From Photobacterium profundum SS9 (GTDB taxonomy: Bacteria; Pseudomonadota; Gammaproteobacteria; Enterobacterales; Vibrionaceae): a stretch of 64,000 nucleotides of DNA. Of the stretch, positions 30,216-39,998 are shown piece by piece. Position 1 is the first letter of the stretch. Every line of letters starts with the position of its first letter. The position numbers and the translations under genes were made by a program. Below the pieces are notes generated by a model. That model worked only from the letters and a program-made list of their open reading frames with translations, made no database searches and had not been told where the DNA came from. The stretch lies in assembly GCF_000196255.1 (NCBI RefSeq), contig NC_006370.1, positions 2,307,411 to 2,371,410 of the forward strand. The letters are read 5' to 3'.

Positions 30216-30881
30216 ATGCAAATGAATAGTGAGCAATCATATTGCCAATCACACCACGATAATCCGCTTATTTGGCCAATCATTACGCTGTTAAAAGAGC
30301 AACCAACAGGTTGGATGATCCATACTCTTTCTGAAGAATTAAAACAACGAGGGATACTATCAACGCTGGATAACGAGCCGGAAAAAGACCTCTTTAAGCG
30401 CAATTTTCTATTGATGAATGCACTATATCAACTGCAAGAAATGTTGCTGCCAGAACAATGGCTGCAAGCACAAGCGATGGACATTCAGCTCTCTCATAAT
30501 CTTAGCTCGAACAATAATCAAATAGCGTTCAACGACCCACTGCGTGAATACTATTTAAATTGGAAAAACTACGATGCTGATACCGCAACTATTCAAAACT
30601 TACTTTCTTCTTTTTGGCACCGTTATCAAGATCATATTGGCATCCATTCTTCAAAAAAATCGGCACAGAATCCATCAAGTTCACGACATACATTTCATAC
30701 AATCAATCAGCATGATTTAATGACCTTAGAGCTTACTATCGATGCAAAGCCTAACGAGATTCGTCGTCAGTGGCGTAAACTTGCATTGCGGTGGCACCCA
30801 GATAGACCTAATGGCGATGCGCATCAATTCAGAACAATTTGTGAAGCATGGCAAAGAATACAAGAGCATTTGAATATCTAG
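30216..30881 (+). CDS. DnaJ-related protein with C-terminal J domain
   Basis: 221 residues. The first ~160 match the DnaJ-related N-terminal domain (NPLIWPIITLLKEQPTGWMI, LFKRNFLLMNALYQL). The C-terminal ~60 form a J domain with the essential HPD triad (ALRWHPDRPNG at about 193-203). It should stimulate an Hsp70 ATPase. The window holds two unusual Hsp70s at 40.7-45.7 kb, but no evidence links them to this protein. Confidence 0.9.
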   Translation: MQMNSEQSYCQSHHDNPLIWPIITLLKEQPTGWMIHTLSEELKQRGILSTLDNEPEKDLFKRNFLLMNALYQLQEMLLPEQWLQAQAMDIQLSHNLSSNNNQIAFNDPLREYYLNWKNYDADTATIQNLLSSFWHRYQDHIGIHSSKKSAQNPSSSRHTFHTINQHDLMTLELTIDAKPNEIRRQWRKLALRWHPDRPNGDAHQFRTICEAWQRIQEHLNI

Positions 30882-31032
30882 GTCACTTGAATATCTAGCT
30901 TGGGTATACAACTCATTCGAATTTTTCTAATAAGCTGTTCACTTCTACTGTCTGTTAACTGATCCATCACCGCTCTACACTGGTTGCATTACTCAGTTGA
31001 ATTCAAAACCTGAGTATCAGTTCGGAGGCCTT

Positions 31033-31878
31033 ATGGCGATTAGACGTATTAAACAGATTCTTCAATCACACCCATCATCTGATGGTGACGGCGTTAAAAT
31101 TCAACGTATTCATGGTTTTGATAACGGATTATTCTCTCCATTCCTAATGCTTGATGAACTTAAATCTGACAATCCAGACGATTATATTGGCGGCTTTCCA
31201 TCACACCCTCACCGAGGAATTGAAACATTAACATATATGTTAAATGGTCACTTTCAGCATAAAGATCATATGGGTAATACTGGTGAGTTACGTGATGGCG
31301 GGGCGCAATGGATGTCGGCAGGTCGCGGGGTTATTCACAGCGAAATGCCAGCCATGTCTGACGGAAAGCTGCATGGGTTCCAGCTTTGGATAAACCTTCC
31401 TGCGGCAAAAAAAATGCTACCCGCGCAATATCATGATTTTCAGCCAGAAGAAATCACAGAAAAAGCATTTAATACGAAAAACCTTATTCGCATTATTGCA
31501 GGTGATTTAACCATTAAAGGGGAAACCCTAACCGGTCCATTACAACAAACAGGTGTACCAACCACAATTGCAGATTGGCAAGCTGGTAGTGGTGAAACAT
31601 TCGGCAGCTGTTTAAACCCCGATTTCCAAGCCATGCTATATGTGTATAAAGGCGAAATTGAAGTAGAAGGTACAACCGTTATTGCTGGACAAATGGCAAT
31701 CTTAGATCAGGGAGAAGGGTTATCACTTTCTGCCTTAAAAGACAGTGGTGTGTTGCTGCTTTCAGGTATTCCAATTGACGAGCCTGTTGTGCACTATGGG
31801 CCTTTCGTGATGAATACGATGGATGAAATAAACCAAACTATTCAGGACTATCAAAACGGCACGTTAATTGATGATTGA
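31033..31878 (+). CDS. Pirin family protein
   Basis: 281 residues with two cupin barrels. The iron-binding motif is visible as PHRGIETLTY (His) and HSEMPA in the first barrel. E. coli YhhW of this family has quercetinase activity; other pirins act in metabolism or regulation. The ATG at 31033 has a strong GGAGG site; the earlier TTG at 30997 has none. Confidence 0.92.
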   Translation: MAIRRIKQILQSHPSSDGDGVKIQRIHGFDNGLFSPFLMLDELKSDNPDDYIGGFPSHPHRGIETLTYMLNGHFQHKDHMGNTGELRDGGAQWMSAGRGVIHSEMPAMSDGKLHGFQLWINLPAAKKMLPAQYHDFQPEEITEKAFNTKNLIRIIAGDLTIKGETLTGPLQQTGVPTTIADWQAGSGETFGSCLNPDFQAMLYVYKGEIEVEGTTVIAGQMAILDQGEGLSLSALKDSGVLLLSGIPIDEPVVHYGPFVMNTMDEINQTIQDYQNGTLIDD

Positions 31879-31914
31879 GACGATCAATGCACAAGTACTG
31901 ACGTACGTTGATAT

Positions 31915-31942
31915 AAAAAAGCCCACTGTCGTGGGCTTCTAA
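31915..31942 (+). terminator. Rho-independent terminator of the pirin gene
   Basis: AAGCCCAC pairs with GTGGGCTT over a short loop, 37 bases past the stop. Confidence 0.75.
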
Positions 31943-31952
31943 ATTTCTAGTG

Positions 31953-32218
31953 TATACCCAAGTCACCTCAAGATGCAGGATTCAGAGTGAGCTCAGCGTG
32001 TTTAATTCAAGGAAAATGTGTGTAGGAATGGCATTCCCTTTCAAACACATTTGACACAGAAGTAGATACGCTGAATCACTCCCGAAGGGCGAGCTTTGTT
32101 GGGCTCTATGCGGTGTTACTTATTTCCAACGTAGAACGACTAGGCCTATAAATAAGTGCCTTGCCTAGAGCCCAACAAATTCTCGCTGAAACGAGCATCT
32201 TGAGGTAACTTGGGTATA
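31953..32218 (+). repeat. 265-bp dispersed repeat, copy 4
   Basis: A full copy close to the consensus, starting 11 bases after the pirin terminator and ending 18 bases from the stop of the lpxL-type gene. Terminal and internal inverted repeats are intact. Confidence 0.95.
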
Positions 32219-32235
32219 GTTATACTCGATTGGTA

Positions 32236-33168
32236 TTATTTCGTATATAAGCACGCTTCGCCTTCTGGGCGAGTTTTAAAGCGTCGATGTAACCACATGT
32301 ACTGTTCAGGTGCCTGCATAATTGAGTTTTCTACAATCTTATTGATGAAAGCTGCACCTTCTTCAGGATTTTTATTAGGAAAACCTTCAACTGGCGGATA
32401 CATGGTTAACGTGTACTTACCAGAAGCACTGTCTCGTACCATAGTAAAAGGTACAACAGCACAATCTGTCGCATCCACTAATAAACTCGTACCTGTTGTT
32501 GTACATGCGTTATCAACGGCAAATAAAGGGGCAAACGTTGAACGACGGCGTCCGTAATCATGATCAGGTGCATACCAAACACGCTCACCACGGCGAAGAG
32601 AACGCAACATGCCTTTCACGTCTTTTCGATCAATCAACGTACGGTTTGAACGTGCTCGACCTCGGTACTGGAAAAAGTCATAACAAGGGTTGCCGTTTGG
32701 GCGGTAAACACCCGTGCCCGACATTTTAATACCAAATGCACGTGCGCCTAACTCAAGGTTCATAGAGTGCACTGCCACTAACAATGCCCCTTTGCCTTCA
32801 GCTTCCAGCTTTTTCATGTGCTCTAGGCCTTTGATATCAACGTGACGGTTAACACGTACATCAGGCCAAAACCAAGCCATTCCTGATTCGAACAGCGCGA
32901 GGCCTGTATTGTCGATATTTTTCTTGATCATCACCTCACGTTCGTCTTTCGACATATTCGGGAAGCAAAGCTCTAAATTGCGTTCTATAATTTTACGGCG
33001 TTTTTTCATAAAGCGCATTGCTAAGCGCCCTACACCCTGTCCCATTCGGTATTGAATAAAATAAGGTAACCAGCTAATTACATACATTAACCCAACAAAG
33101 AATAGTGTTAGCCAATAACGTGGATGTAAAAGCGCTTTTGTAAATGTGGGAGGCGTAAAATTACTCAT
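32236..33168 (-). CDS. Kdo2-lipid IVA acyltransferase, LpxL/LpxP type
   Basis: 310 residues with one N-terminal membrane anchor (YWLTLFFVGLMYVISWLPYF). The catalytic dyad H-x4-E is His134/Glu139 in AVHSMNLELG. RSNRTLIDRKDVKGMLRSL, VWYAPDHDYG and the near-identical C-terminal APEQYMWLHRRFKTRPEG identify the LpxL/LpxP branch rather than LpxM. It adds a secondary acyl chain to lipid A at the inner membrane. Lauroyl or palmitoleoyl preference cannot be told from sequence. Confidence 0.93.
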   Translation of the reverse strand: MSNFTPPTFTKALLHPRYWLTLFFVGLMYVISWLPYFIQYRMGQGVGRLAMRFMKKRRKIIERNLELCFPNMSKDEREVMIKKNIDNTGLALFESGMAWFWPDVRVNRHVDIKGLEHMKKLEAEGKGALLVAVHSMNLELGARAFGIKMSGTGVYRPNGNPCYDFFQYRGRARSNRTLIDRKDVKGMLRSLRRGERVWYAPDHDYGRRRSTFAPLFAVDNACTTTGTSLLVDATDCAVVPFTMVRDSASGKYTLTMYPPVEGFPNKNPEEGAAFINKIVENSIMQAPEQYMWLHRRFKTRPEGEACLYTK

Positions 33169-33478
33169 AAATAAAAAAGTGAAACCTAGTTATATTTGTT
33201 ATTTGGTATGCAACAGACATGCATCCAAGCCATTTTTTTTGACGATCGGCATTGTATTACCAATAGCTGCATTGTGAAAGAAATAGCAGACGTTTGTTGG
33301 TTGAAGTGGTATGAAGGCGTCACTTTGTGGCAAAAAGAGCACACTTTATGATAAAAAATAAGCAAATTACACTTATTGATTTACAGGCTCTGATTTGCAA
33401 GAATATAAAAAACGAGCCATGAATAATCATGACTCGTTTCATTTCAATCTTGGTTTCCACTAAAACACGATTTTTATT
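33169..33478. other. Intergenic region between napC and the acyltransferase gene
   Basis: 310 bases. Its right end carries the napC terminator (33405-33440) and its left end the promoter of the acyltransferase gene. Nothing else is seen. Confidence 0.4.
33405..33440 (-). terminator. Terminator of the nap operon
   Basis: AAACGAGCCATGA pairs with TCATGACTCGTTT, with one mismatch and a T run on the minus strand, about 40 bases past the napC stop. Confidence 0.75.
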
Positions 33479-34060
33479 TTAAAAACCTTCAACCCCTTTC
33501 ATTTCAGGCAAATGATGCGCAATACCTTTATGACAGTCTATACATGTTTTACTACCATCGGCGAGCGCCGTTGAATGCTGCTTTGAAGCACGCGTTGATT
33601 GACGAGTGAAATCCATATAGACAAATTCATGGCAATTACGACACTCTAATGAATCGTTCTTTTTCATCCTCGCCCATTCACGTTCAGCCATTTCACGCCG
33701 CCGAGCTTCGAACTTTTCAGGTGTCGATATAGCCCCAGTAAGCCAAGCAAACACTTCTTTAGAAGCTTGCATCTTACGCGCCATTTTATCAGTCCAATCA
33801 TGCGGTACATGACAATTCGAACAAATAGCACGTACACCAGTACGGTTCGTAAAGTGAATAGTACTTTGTATTTCTTGGTACACATCATTCTGGTGACAAC
33901 TGGCACAGAACTTTTCAGTATTGGTTAATTCCATTCCCGTATTAAATGCGCCCCAGAAAATGATCCCTGCAATAAATCCGCCTAATGTTAAAAAACCAAG
34001 GCTAAAATATTTAGGGGGTTGCCTAATAACGCTCCACCACTTTTTAATCCAAATCCACAT
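33479..34060 (-). CDS. napC: NapC tetraheme quinol dehydrogenase
   Basis: 193 residues with one N-terminal membrane anchor (FLTLGGFIAGIIFWGAF) and four heme-c motifs: CASCH, CSNCH, CRNCH and CIDCH. NapC takes electrons from quinol in the inner membrane and passes them to NapB/NapA. GAGGGAG precedes the start. It is the last gene of the napE-A-B-C unit, 13 bases after napB. Confidence 0.96.
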   Translation of the reverse strand: MWIWIKKWWSVIRQPPKYFSLGFLTLGGFIAGIIFWGAFNTGMELTNTEKFCASCHQNDVYQEIQSTIHFTNRTGVRAICSNCHVPHDWTDKMARKMQASKEVFAWLTGAISTPEKFEARRREMAEREWARMKKNDSLECRNCHEFVYMDFTRQSTRASKQHSTALADGSKTCIDCHKGIAHHLPEMKGVEGF

Positions 34061-34073
34061 ACTGGTTTCTCCC

Positions 34074-34535
34074 TCACGGCTCTTGACCTATTAACGAGTC
34101 AAGATCGGTAAAATCAGTATCCACCAGCAATTTGGCATCTGATTGCGTTACATGGCATTGTTGGCAAAAGTAACGCCTAGGTGAAAGTTCTGCCAAGAAA
34201 TTACCATCACGATCCATGAAATGGGTCACACTGATCATGGTTGCTTGCGTATCTGCCACGCGACTTCTGGCATGACAAGACATACATTTATTCGCCTTTA
34301 TATCGACTTGATAGTTATCGATTTTGTGAGGAATAAGTGGCGGCTGCATAGGATAGCTACGCGCAGGTATTATGTCTGTATTGAGTGTCTTGCTCATGGG
34401 CGGAGGGGCTGGCTCTTTATTCAGCGGGGCTTTTCTGAGCGTCGCTAAATCAGAATCAACGGTAGCGGCCACACTTACCGTTATTCCCACAATCGCTACC
34501 GCCGTGAATAAAACCGCCGACATTAATCGTTTCAT
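34074..34535 (-). CDS. napB: NapB diheme cytochrome c subunit
   Basis: 153 residues with a signal peptide and two heme-c motifs, CMSCH and CQQCH. NapB is the small electron-transfer subunit of the periplasmic nitrate reductase. The ATG at 34535 is better placed to the AGGGGGA ribosome site than the ATG two codons earlier (34541), which would touch it. Confidence 0.95.
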   Translation of the reverse strand: MKRLMSAVLFTAVAIVGITVSVAATVDSDLATLRKAPLNKEPAPPPMSKTLNTDIIPARSYPMQPPLIPHKIDNYQVDIKANKCMSCHARSRVADTQATMISVTHFMDRDGNFLAELSPRRYFCQQCHVTQSDAKLLVDTDFTDLDSLIGQEP

Positions 34536-34547
34536 TGTCATTCCCCC

Positions 34548-37040
34548 TTATGCCTTCACAATCTTGACTGCACATTTCTTGAAGTCAGTTTGCTTAGACA
34601 ACGGATCTGTTGCATCCAGTGTCACCTTGTTGATGAGTTGGCTAGCATCAAACCATGGAACAAACACCAAACCTATTGGCGGCTTATTTCTACCTCGCGT
34701 TTCTACTCGTGTAATAATTTCACCGCGGCGAGACATCACTTTTACTGCATCTCCACGGCGTAAGCCTCGCGATTTTGCATCGTCAGGGTGCATAAAGACT
34801 TGTGCATCTGGGTACGCTTTATATAATTCAGGCACACGCTGTGTCATTGAACCTGAATGCCAGTGCTCAATAACACGACCTGTACTTAACCACATGTCAT
34901 ATTCTTCATCTGGGCTTTCTGCTGCCGGCTCATACGGTAATGCGAATATAATCGCCTTACCGTCAGGTTTACCGTAAAATTCAAAACCAGCCCCTTCTTT
35001 TACATATGGATCTGATCCTTCTCGATAACGCCACAACGTTTCTTTGCCATCAACAACCGGCCAACGTAAACCGCGTGTTTCATGATACATATCAAATGGT
35101 GCTAAATCATGCCCATGCCCACGACCAAATTCGGCGTATTCTTCAAATAAACCTTTGTGAACATAGAAACCATAATAGTTAGATTCGTCGTTCAACGTTC
35201 CTTCAGCGAGATCATCAAGCGGATATTTATTCACATTACCGTTAATAAACAAAACATCGAATAATGTTTTTCCTTTGTAATCGGGGTTAGAATCCAATAA
35301 TTCTTTTGGCCAAACCTCGTCTGTTTTAAAACGTTTTGAAAACTCCATAAGCTGCCAAAGATCTGGCTTTGACTCTCCTGGCGCTTCAACCATTTGATGC
35401 CAAAGTTGGGTTCTGCGTTCTGCATTACCGAACCCACCCTCTTTTTCTACCCACATTGCTGTAGGTAAAACTAAATCAGCAGCTTGTGATGTTACGGTTG
35501 GATAAGCTTCTGAAACCACAATAAAATTGTCTGGATTACGGTAACCCGGCAATGTCTCTTCGTTTATGTTGGCACCTGCTTGCAGGTTATTATTCACTTG
35601 GATCCAATACGCATTGATCTTACCGTCTTTCAACATTCGAGATTGCAATACCGCGTGAGCCCCGACTTTGCCGGGTATTGTTCCATCAGGTAATTTCCAG
35701 ATTTTTTCTGCTATTTTTCGATGTTCAGGGTTAGTAACCACTAAATCGGCGGGCAAGCGATGGGCAAAAGTACCTACTTCACGTGCTGTACCACACGCAG
35801 ATGGCTGACCCGTTAAGGAGAATGGACTGTTACCTGGGGTCGATATTTTTCCCGTTAACAAGTGAATGTTATAAACTAAATTATTACACCATACGCCACG
35901 GGTATGCTGGTTGAACCCCATGGTCCAGAACGAGACAACTTTAGTCTCTGGATTCGCATAAAGTTCAGCAAGTTCAATCAATTTATCTGGTTTAACACCA
36001 GATATTTCACTGGCTTTTTCAACCGTATATTCCGACACAAACGCTTTGAATTCTTCAAATGTCATTGGTGTTGAATCACCGCTATCTGGGTTCTTAGCCG
36101 CTTGCTGTAGTGGGTGTTCAGGACGTAGCCCATACCCAATATCGGTAGTTCCGCGTCTGAAGTTTACATGCTTAGAGGTAAAGTCTTTGTTGACCTTATC
36201 GTTGGTAATAATGTAGTTGGCAATAAAGTTAAGAATAGCTAAATCAGATTGAGGAGTGAAAATAATAGGAATATCAGCCAACTCAAAGCTACGATGTTCA
36301 AACGTGGATAACACCGACACCTTGACACCAGGAACCGATAAACGACGGTCGGTTACACGTGTCCACAAAATGGGGTGCATTTCTACCATATTTGACCCCC
36401 ATAAAACAAACGCATCAGCAGCTTCGATATCATCGTAACAGCCCATAGGTTCATCAATACCAAAGGTACGAATAAAGCCCACAACCGCAGACGCCATACA
36501 ATGCCGCGCATTCGGTTCGAGGTTATTTGAACGAAAGCCCGCTTTCATTAGCTTAGAAGCGGCGTAGCCATCATAAATAGTCCACTGGCCTGAACCGAAC
36601 ATGCCTATCGCTTCTGGTCCCTTTTCTTTCAATGTTTTCTTCCATTTCTCAGCCATGATATCAAACGCTTGATCCCAGCTGATGGGAGAGAATTCCCCGT
36701 TTTTATCAAACTTGCCATCCGTCATTCTCAGTAATGGCTGAGTTAAGCGATCTTTCCCATACATGATTTTTGATAGAAAGTAGCCTTTTACGCAATTCAA
36801 CCCACGATTTACAGGAGATTTAATGTCGCCATGTGTGGCAACCACTTTACCTTCTTTCGTTCCCACGTTAACCGAACAGCCTGTTCCACAAAAACGACAA
36901 GGTGCTTTTTCCCATGTTATCTTAGTCAGTGAAGAATCAGTCACAACATTGCTCGCACTTATTGGTATTGAGATACCTGCTGCAGCAGCTGCCGAAGCAA
37001 CAGCCTGTGCTTTAATAAACTTCCGTCGAGAAACTTTCAT
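34548..37040 (-). CDS. napA: Periplasmic nitrate reductase catalytic subunit NapA
   Basis: 830 residues. A twin-arginine signal (SRRKFIKAQ) directs folded export. Cys48, Cys51, Cys55 and Cys83 bind the [4Fe-4S] cluster. Cys181 in ARHCMASA is the expected molybdenum ligand of the bis-MGD cofactor. It reduces nitrate to nitrite in the periplasm. AGAGAGGT precedes the ATG at 37040; an upstream in-frame start at 37064 overlaps that site. Its cofactor depends on MoeA/MoeB, encoded at 8.4-10.6 kb. The usual dedicated chaperone gene napD is not in the operon. Confidence 0.97.
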   Translation of the reverse strand: MKVSRRKFIKAQAVASAAAAAGISIPISASNVVTDSSLTKITWEKAPCRFCGTGCSVNVGTKEGKVVATHGDIKSPVNRGLNCVKGYFLSKIMYGKDRLTQPLLRMTDGKFDKNGEFSPISWDQAFDIMAEKWKKTLKEKGPEAIGMFGSGQWTIYDGYAASKLMKAGFRSNNLEPNARHCMASAVVGFIRTFGIDEPMGCYDDIEAADAFVLWGSNMVEMHPILWTRVTDRRLSVPGVKVSVLSTFEHRSFELADIPIIFTPQSDLAILNFIANYIITNDKVNKDFTSKHVNFRRGTTDIGYGLRPEHPLQQAAKNPDSGDSTPMTFEEFKAFVSEYTVEKASEISGVKPDKLIELAELYANPETKVVSFWTMGFNQHTRGVWCNNLVYNIHLLTGKISTPGNSPFSLTGQPSACGTAREVGTFAHRLPADLVVTNPEHRKIAEKIWKLPDGTIPGKVGAHAVLQSRMLKDGKINAYWIQVNNNLQAGANINEETLPGYRNPDNFIVVSEAYPTVTSQAADLVLPTAMWVEKEGGFGNAERRTQLWHQMVEAPGESKPDLWQLMEFSKRFKTDEVWPKELLDSNPDYKGKTLFDVLFINGNVNKYPLDDLAEGTLNDESNYYGFYVHKGLFEEYAEFGRGHGHDLAPFDMYHETRGLRWPVVDGKETLWRYREGSDPYVKEGAGFEFYGKPDGKAIIFALPYEPAAESPDEEYDMWLSTGRVIEHWHSGSMTQRVPELYKAYPDAQVFMHPDDAKSRGLRRGDAVKVMSRRGEIITRVETRGRNKPPIGLVFVPWFDASQLINKVTLDATDPLSKQTDFKKCAVKIVKA

Positions 37041-37112
37041 TATTACCTCTCTAGCGTTACCCATTTTGTTACTTCATTGATGGCATCTGTGTACAAGGTG
37101 TATTACACCCCC

Positions 37113-37250
37113 TCACCCCGTTACAACTTGTAGGAACCACACAAAGAAGCCATAGCCACCAACAGCAGCAAAAGCCAAGATTGGAAATAAAATAACAGTG
37201 ATAAAAATAAAGGCTTTAAGCTCGATGCGACGTTGGTTTTCATGTTCCAT
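37113..37250 (-). CDS. napE: NapE small membrane protein
   Basis: 45 residues, starting MEHENQRRIELKAF and carrying one membrane segment (FITVILFPILAFAAVGGYGF). The pattern LKAF, LFPIL, VGGYGF, VW is that of NapE, a small nap-operon protein of unclear function. It lies 72 bases before napA, a gap too small for napD. Confidence 0.9.
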   Translation of the reverse strand: MEHENQRRIELKAFIFITVILFPILAFAAVGGYGFFVWFLQVVTG

Positions 37251-37448
37251 ACGTCTACTCCGTGTTCATTGAGTTACTGTTAACTCTAGTCATAGATGGG
37301 AATTTTGATAAGTAAGTGAAAAATATTCGCAACGACTGTCTATTTATCATTACTTAGAAAACGAATAGCTGAACAATCAATACAATTTTCACGACATAAA
37401 TTGAAATAATTGCCAATACAAGCAGAAGATAATTAATGTTATTATTGA
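37251..37448 (-). promoter_or_regulatory. Upstream region of the nap operon
   Basis: Contains a perfect inverted repeat GAGTTA-CTGT-TAACTC at 37271-37286, and TTGATAAGTAAGTG at 37305-37318, which matches only the left half of an FNR site well. Anaerobic and nitrate control would be expected for nap genes, but the sites are weak. Confidence 0.3.
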
Positions 37449-37478
37449 TATACCCAAGTCACCTCAAGGTGCTCGTTT
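37449..37478. repeat. Remnant end of the 265-bp repeat
   Basis: TATACCCAAGTCACCTCAAG then GTGCTCGTTT matches one terminus of the repeat; the remainder is missing. Confidence 0.7.
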
Positions 37479-37526
37479 TTGCTCTTAACGTTAAAGGCAA
37501 ACATTCTAAAAGGACGTTAAATCCCC

Positions 37527-37820
37527 ATGACAATCAGCAAAACAAAATCAAGTTATTATCGTCGCCTGTACGTTGCACACTTAATTGAAACAGGTATAGC
37601 AAGTGTGCCAGCACTTATTGAATACACTGGTATGCCGCGTCGTACAGCGCAAGATACGATAAAAAGCCTTGCTGAATTAGACATCGAATGTGTCTTTCAA
37701 CAAACAAAAGGCGAACGTAACCACAGTGGTCACTACACAATTACCAACTGGGGTGCCATTAACAAACAGTGGATCAAAGAAAACTTAACTGATATTAAAT
37801 CAGCATTAGATTACCCATAA
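37527..37820 (+). CDS. Winged helix-turn-helix protein, 97 residues
   Basis: The central part (LIETGIASVPALIEYTGMPRR, then TAQDTIKSLAELDIECVF) is a clear winged helix-turn-helix with a recognition helix at about 36-48, followed by a beta wing (GHYTITNWG). It is probably a DNA-binding regulator. Targets are unknown. It is 100 bases upstream of the M50 peptidase gene on the same strand. Confidence 0.75.
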   Translation: MTISKTKSSYYRRLYVAHLIETGIASVPALIEYTGMPRRTAQDTIKSLAELDIECVFQQTKGERNHSGHYTITNWGAINKQWIKENLTDIKSALDYP

Positions 37821-37920
37821 AGCACGCTCGTTCATCATTTATCTTTACGCCTTTGCATCACCTCGGCATAATTGCGCGCAATACTCCTCATCGATTTATC
37901 TTCGACAAACGGAATGACTC

Positions 37921-39003
37921 TTGGAATTACTATCAATTGATTTTCTTGGCCAGCCTTTACGAATTGAAGGTTCTATGGCTGGTTGGCAACAGCTGTTTTG
38001 GAATAACACTTTAGTTTCACAGCTTAATGCAAATACCGACCATAATGATAAGCACCTGCATGAATTTGAACTGACTAATGGCGATAACGTCATTAAATGC
38101 AGTGTAGAAGTAAATCTTAGCTGGCAACCTTTCTTCGTTGAATACAAAGCCACAGCCAATGATCAGCTCGTTGCTGACGGCTCGCGTAATGAAAAAGACA
38201 TTGAACAACAAACACCGCAAGTTACCCCTAAAGCAGAGCGCCGCTTTAGCTTAATTGGTCTTGCATCATTAGGTATGAAAGCACTGAAAAGTGCTAAATT
38301 GATTAAAGTTGTATTGGCTTCTGCCAGCCTTGCCGCTTATTCATGGTTATTCTCAATTCAGTTCGCCTTAGCGTTACTGGCTTGCTTAGTATTTCACGAG
38401 TACGGCCATATCCGTGCGATGAAGTTCTTTGGTATGAAAACGAAAGGCATTTACTTAATCCCGTTTTTGGGTGGTTTGGCATTAAGTGATGAAAAAATTA
38501 ACACGCGTTGGCAAGACGTTGTTATCTCGATTATGGGGCCACTGTTTGGCTTAATCATGTCAATTGCCTGCGTAATTGCCTATTGGGTAACTGGCAACAT
38601 GTTCTTTGCTGGGCTTGCTGTTTTCAATGCCCTATTAAACTTGTTCAACCTGTTACCGATCCTGCCTTTAGATGGTGGGCATGTACTTAAAAGCATCAGC
38701 TTCTCGATGAACAGTAAAGTGGGTATCGCGTTATGCCTATCTGCTGCGATTGGGGGGGTGGTATTAAGCTATACATTGGGCTTAACGTTATTCGGTTTCT
38801 TATTGATTATGGGCTGTGTTGAAATTCTATTTGAATGGAAACACCGCCATCAGAGTCATTTATTGCCATTAGATCGTTATGGTCAAATCTTCTCGTTCGC
38901 TTGGTATGTCGGCTTAGTCAGTTCACTAATCGGTATTATATGGTACTTTGCGAGCACAGGTGATGAGCTACTACGATTACCAATGCAGATTCTAGGAACT
39001 TAA
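37921..39003 (+). CDS. Site-2 protease-like M50 membrane metalloprotease
   Basis: 360 residues. The first ~105 are soluble and unlike known PDZ domains. The membrane part holds the zinc motif HEYGH (His159, Glu160, His163) and the third ligand motif LDGGH near residue 252, as in site-2 proteases. Such enzymes cut membrane-embedded substrates. The start is TTG with GGA eight bases upstream; an in-frame stop lies just before it. The substrate is unknown. Confidence 0.88.
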   Translation: MELLSIDFLGQPLRIEGSMAGWQQLFWNNTLVSQLNANTDHNDKHLHEFELTNGDNVIKCSVEVNLSWQPFFVEYKATANDQLVADGSRNEKDIEQQTPQVTPKAERRFSLIGLASLGMKALKSAKLIKVVLASASLAAYSWLFSIQFALALLACLVFHEYGHIRAMKFFGMKTKGIYLIPFLGGLALSDEKINTRWQDVVISIMGPLFGLIMSIACVIAYWVTGNMFFAGLAVFNALLNLFNLLPILPLDGGHVLKSISFSMNSKVGIALCLSAAIGGVVLSYTLGLTLFGFLLIMGCVEILFEWKHRHQSHLLPLDRYGQIFSFAWYVGLVSSLIGIIWYFASTGDELLRLPMQILGT

Positions 39004-39070
39004 GTCTTAAAGCTGGATTCAAGCAATACTCAGGGCGTAGCGACAAAATCAAAACGCTTTAAAAATACCT

Positions 39071-39107
39071 AAAAAAAGAGCGGTGCTTGTATAGCCCCGC
39101 TCTTTTT
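39071..39107. terminator. Terminator between the M50 protease gene and yajD
   Basis: AAAAGAGCGG pairs with CCGCTCTTTT, with A and T runs on both sides, between convergent genes. Confidence 0.85.
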
Positions 39108-39157
39108 GTCTTTACCGTTAATATCGAGTGTCTAATCGCTCGATATTACGTCTTAAT

Positions 39158-39511
39158 TTATTTTTTCTTGTTCATCATTGCTTTTAAATCAGCAAATGGA
39201 TTAAACGTCGCAGCTTGGTGATCATCTTCACCCGCTACAATAACACTGCCACTCTGTTGATCGTGTTCAGTGTATTTTTCATGTTCATGATCGTGACAGA
39301 AAAGACACAATAATTCCCAGTTACTACCATCTTGAGGGTTATTGGTATGATCATGATCCATGTGGTGAACCGTTAATTCACGCAAGTTAGAATAAACAAA
39401 TTCACGAGAACAACGTCCACATACCCAAGGGTAAATTTTCAATGCTTTTTCTCGGTAACCTTGCTCTTTACGAGCATAGCTGGCACTTGTGCCATAATGA
39501 TCAGACGACAT
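39158..39511 (-). CDS. yajD: YajD family HNH nuclease
   Basis: 117 residues (E. coli YajD has 115). The HNH core is visible: CGRC zinc knuckle, LTVHHMDHDHTNNP, NWELLCLFCHDHEH. It is a small metal-dependent nuclease of unknown role. Confidence 0.92.
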   Translation of the reverse strand: MSSDHYGTSASYARKEQGYREKALKIYPWVCGRCSREFVYSNLRELTVHHMDHDHTNNPQDGSNWELLCLFCHDHEHEKYTEHDQQSGSVIVAGEDDHQAATFNPFADLKAMMNKKK

Positions 39512-39998
39512 ATCTCAACCCGTTATTTCTTTAATCAGCTCTATTTAGCATAAATTCAAATCACTGTTTTTAGCAATACTCATCAAAAACAGCACCTGAA
39601 ATGCATTCATACTAACCAGTAATATACCCATTGAAACACTGACACAGGTAGTAGTGCAATACAGAAGTCACAAGGATATGGAGATAGTCACAGACACAAA
39701 TAGAAGTGGCGCATCAAATGTATAAAAAAGTAACCAACATTGAGCCTAAAAATGAATAATAAACACGCATATCACTTGGCTTTTTATTGGGTTTAGAAGT
39801 CTAACAAAATCAACATCAAGCTATGACATAGTTATGTCAATCTCGTGATTGGTTGTAAAATAGACTAAGACACAGATTCTTATTAGTTTTGGGACAAAAA
39901 TTGCTGTTCGATTAGATGTAATGCAATGCTGTTATGGTAGTATTTATCCCAAATTGTTCATAGTGAATCGATTTTTCACTGTTAAGAGTAAACGAATT
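39512..39998. other. Intergenic region upstream of the Hsp70 cluster
   Basis: 487 AT-rich bases between yajD (leftward) and the DUF2760 gene. It must hold the promoter of the chaperone-like operon. I looked for a heat-shock sigma-32 type promoter and found no convincing one. Confidence 0.35.

Noticed and set aside
37041..37112. napD hidden between napE and napA
   Set aside because: Only 72 bases with several stops; no NapD-like sequence.
37305..37318. FNR site upstream of the nap operon
   Set aside because: Only the TTGAT half matches well; reported as weak in the regulatory entry rather than as a site.
39512..39998. Heat-shock sigma-32 promoter before the Hsp70 cluster
   Set aside because: No CTTGAA and CCCCAT-like pair at suitable spacing was found.
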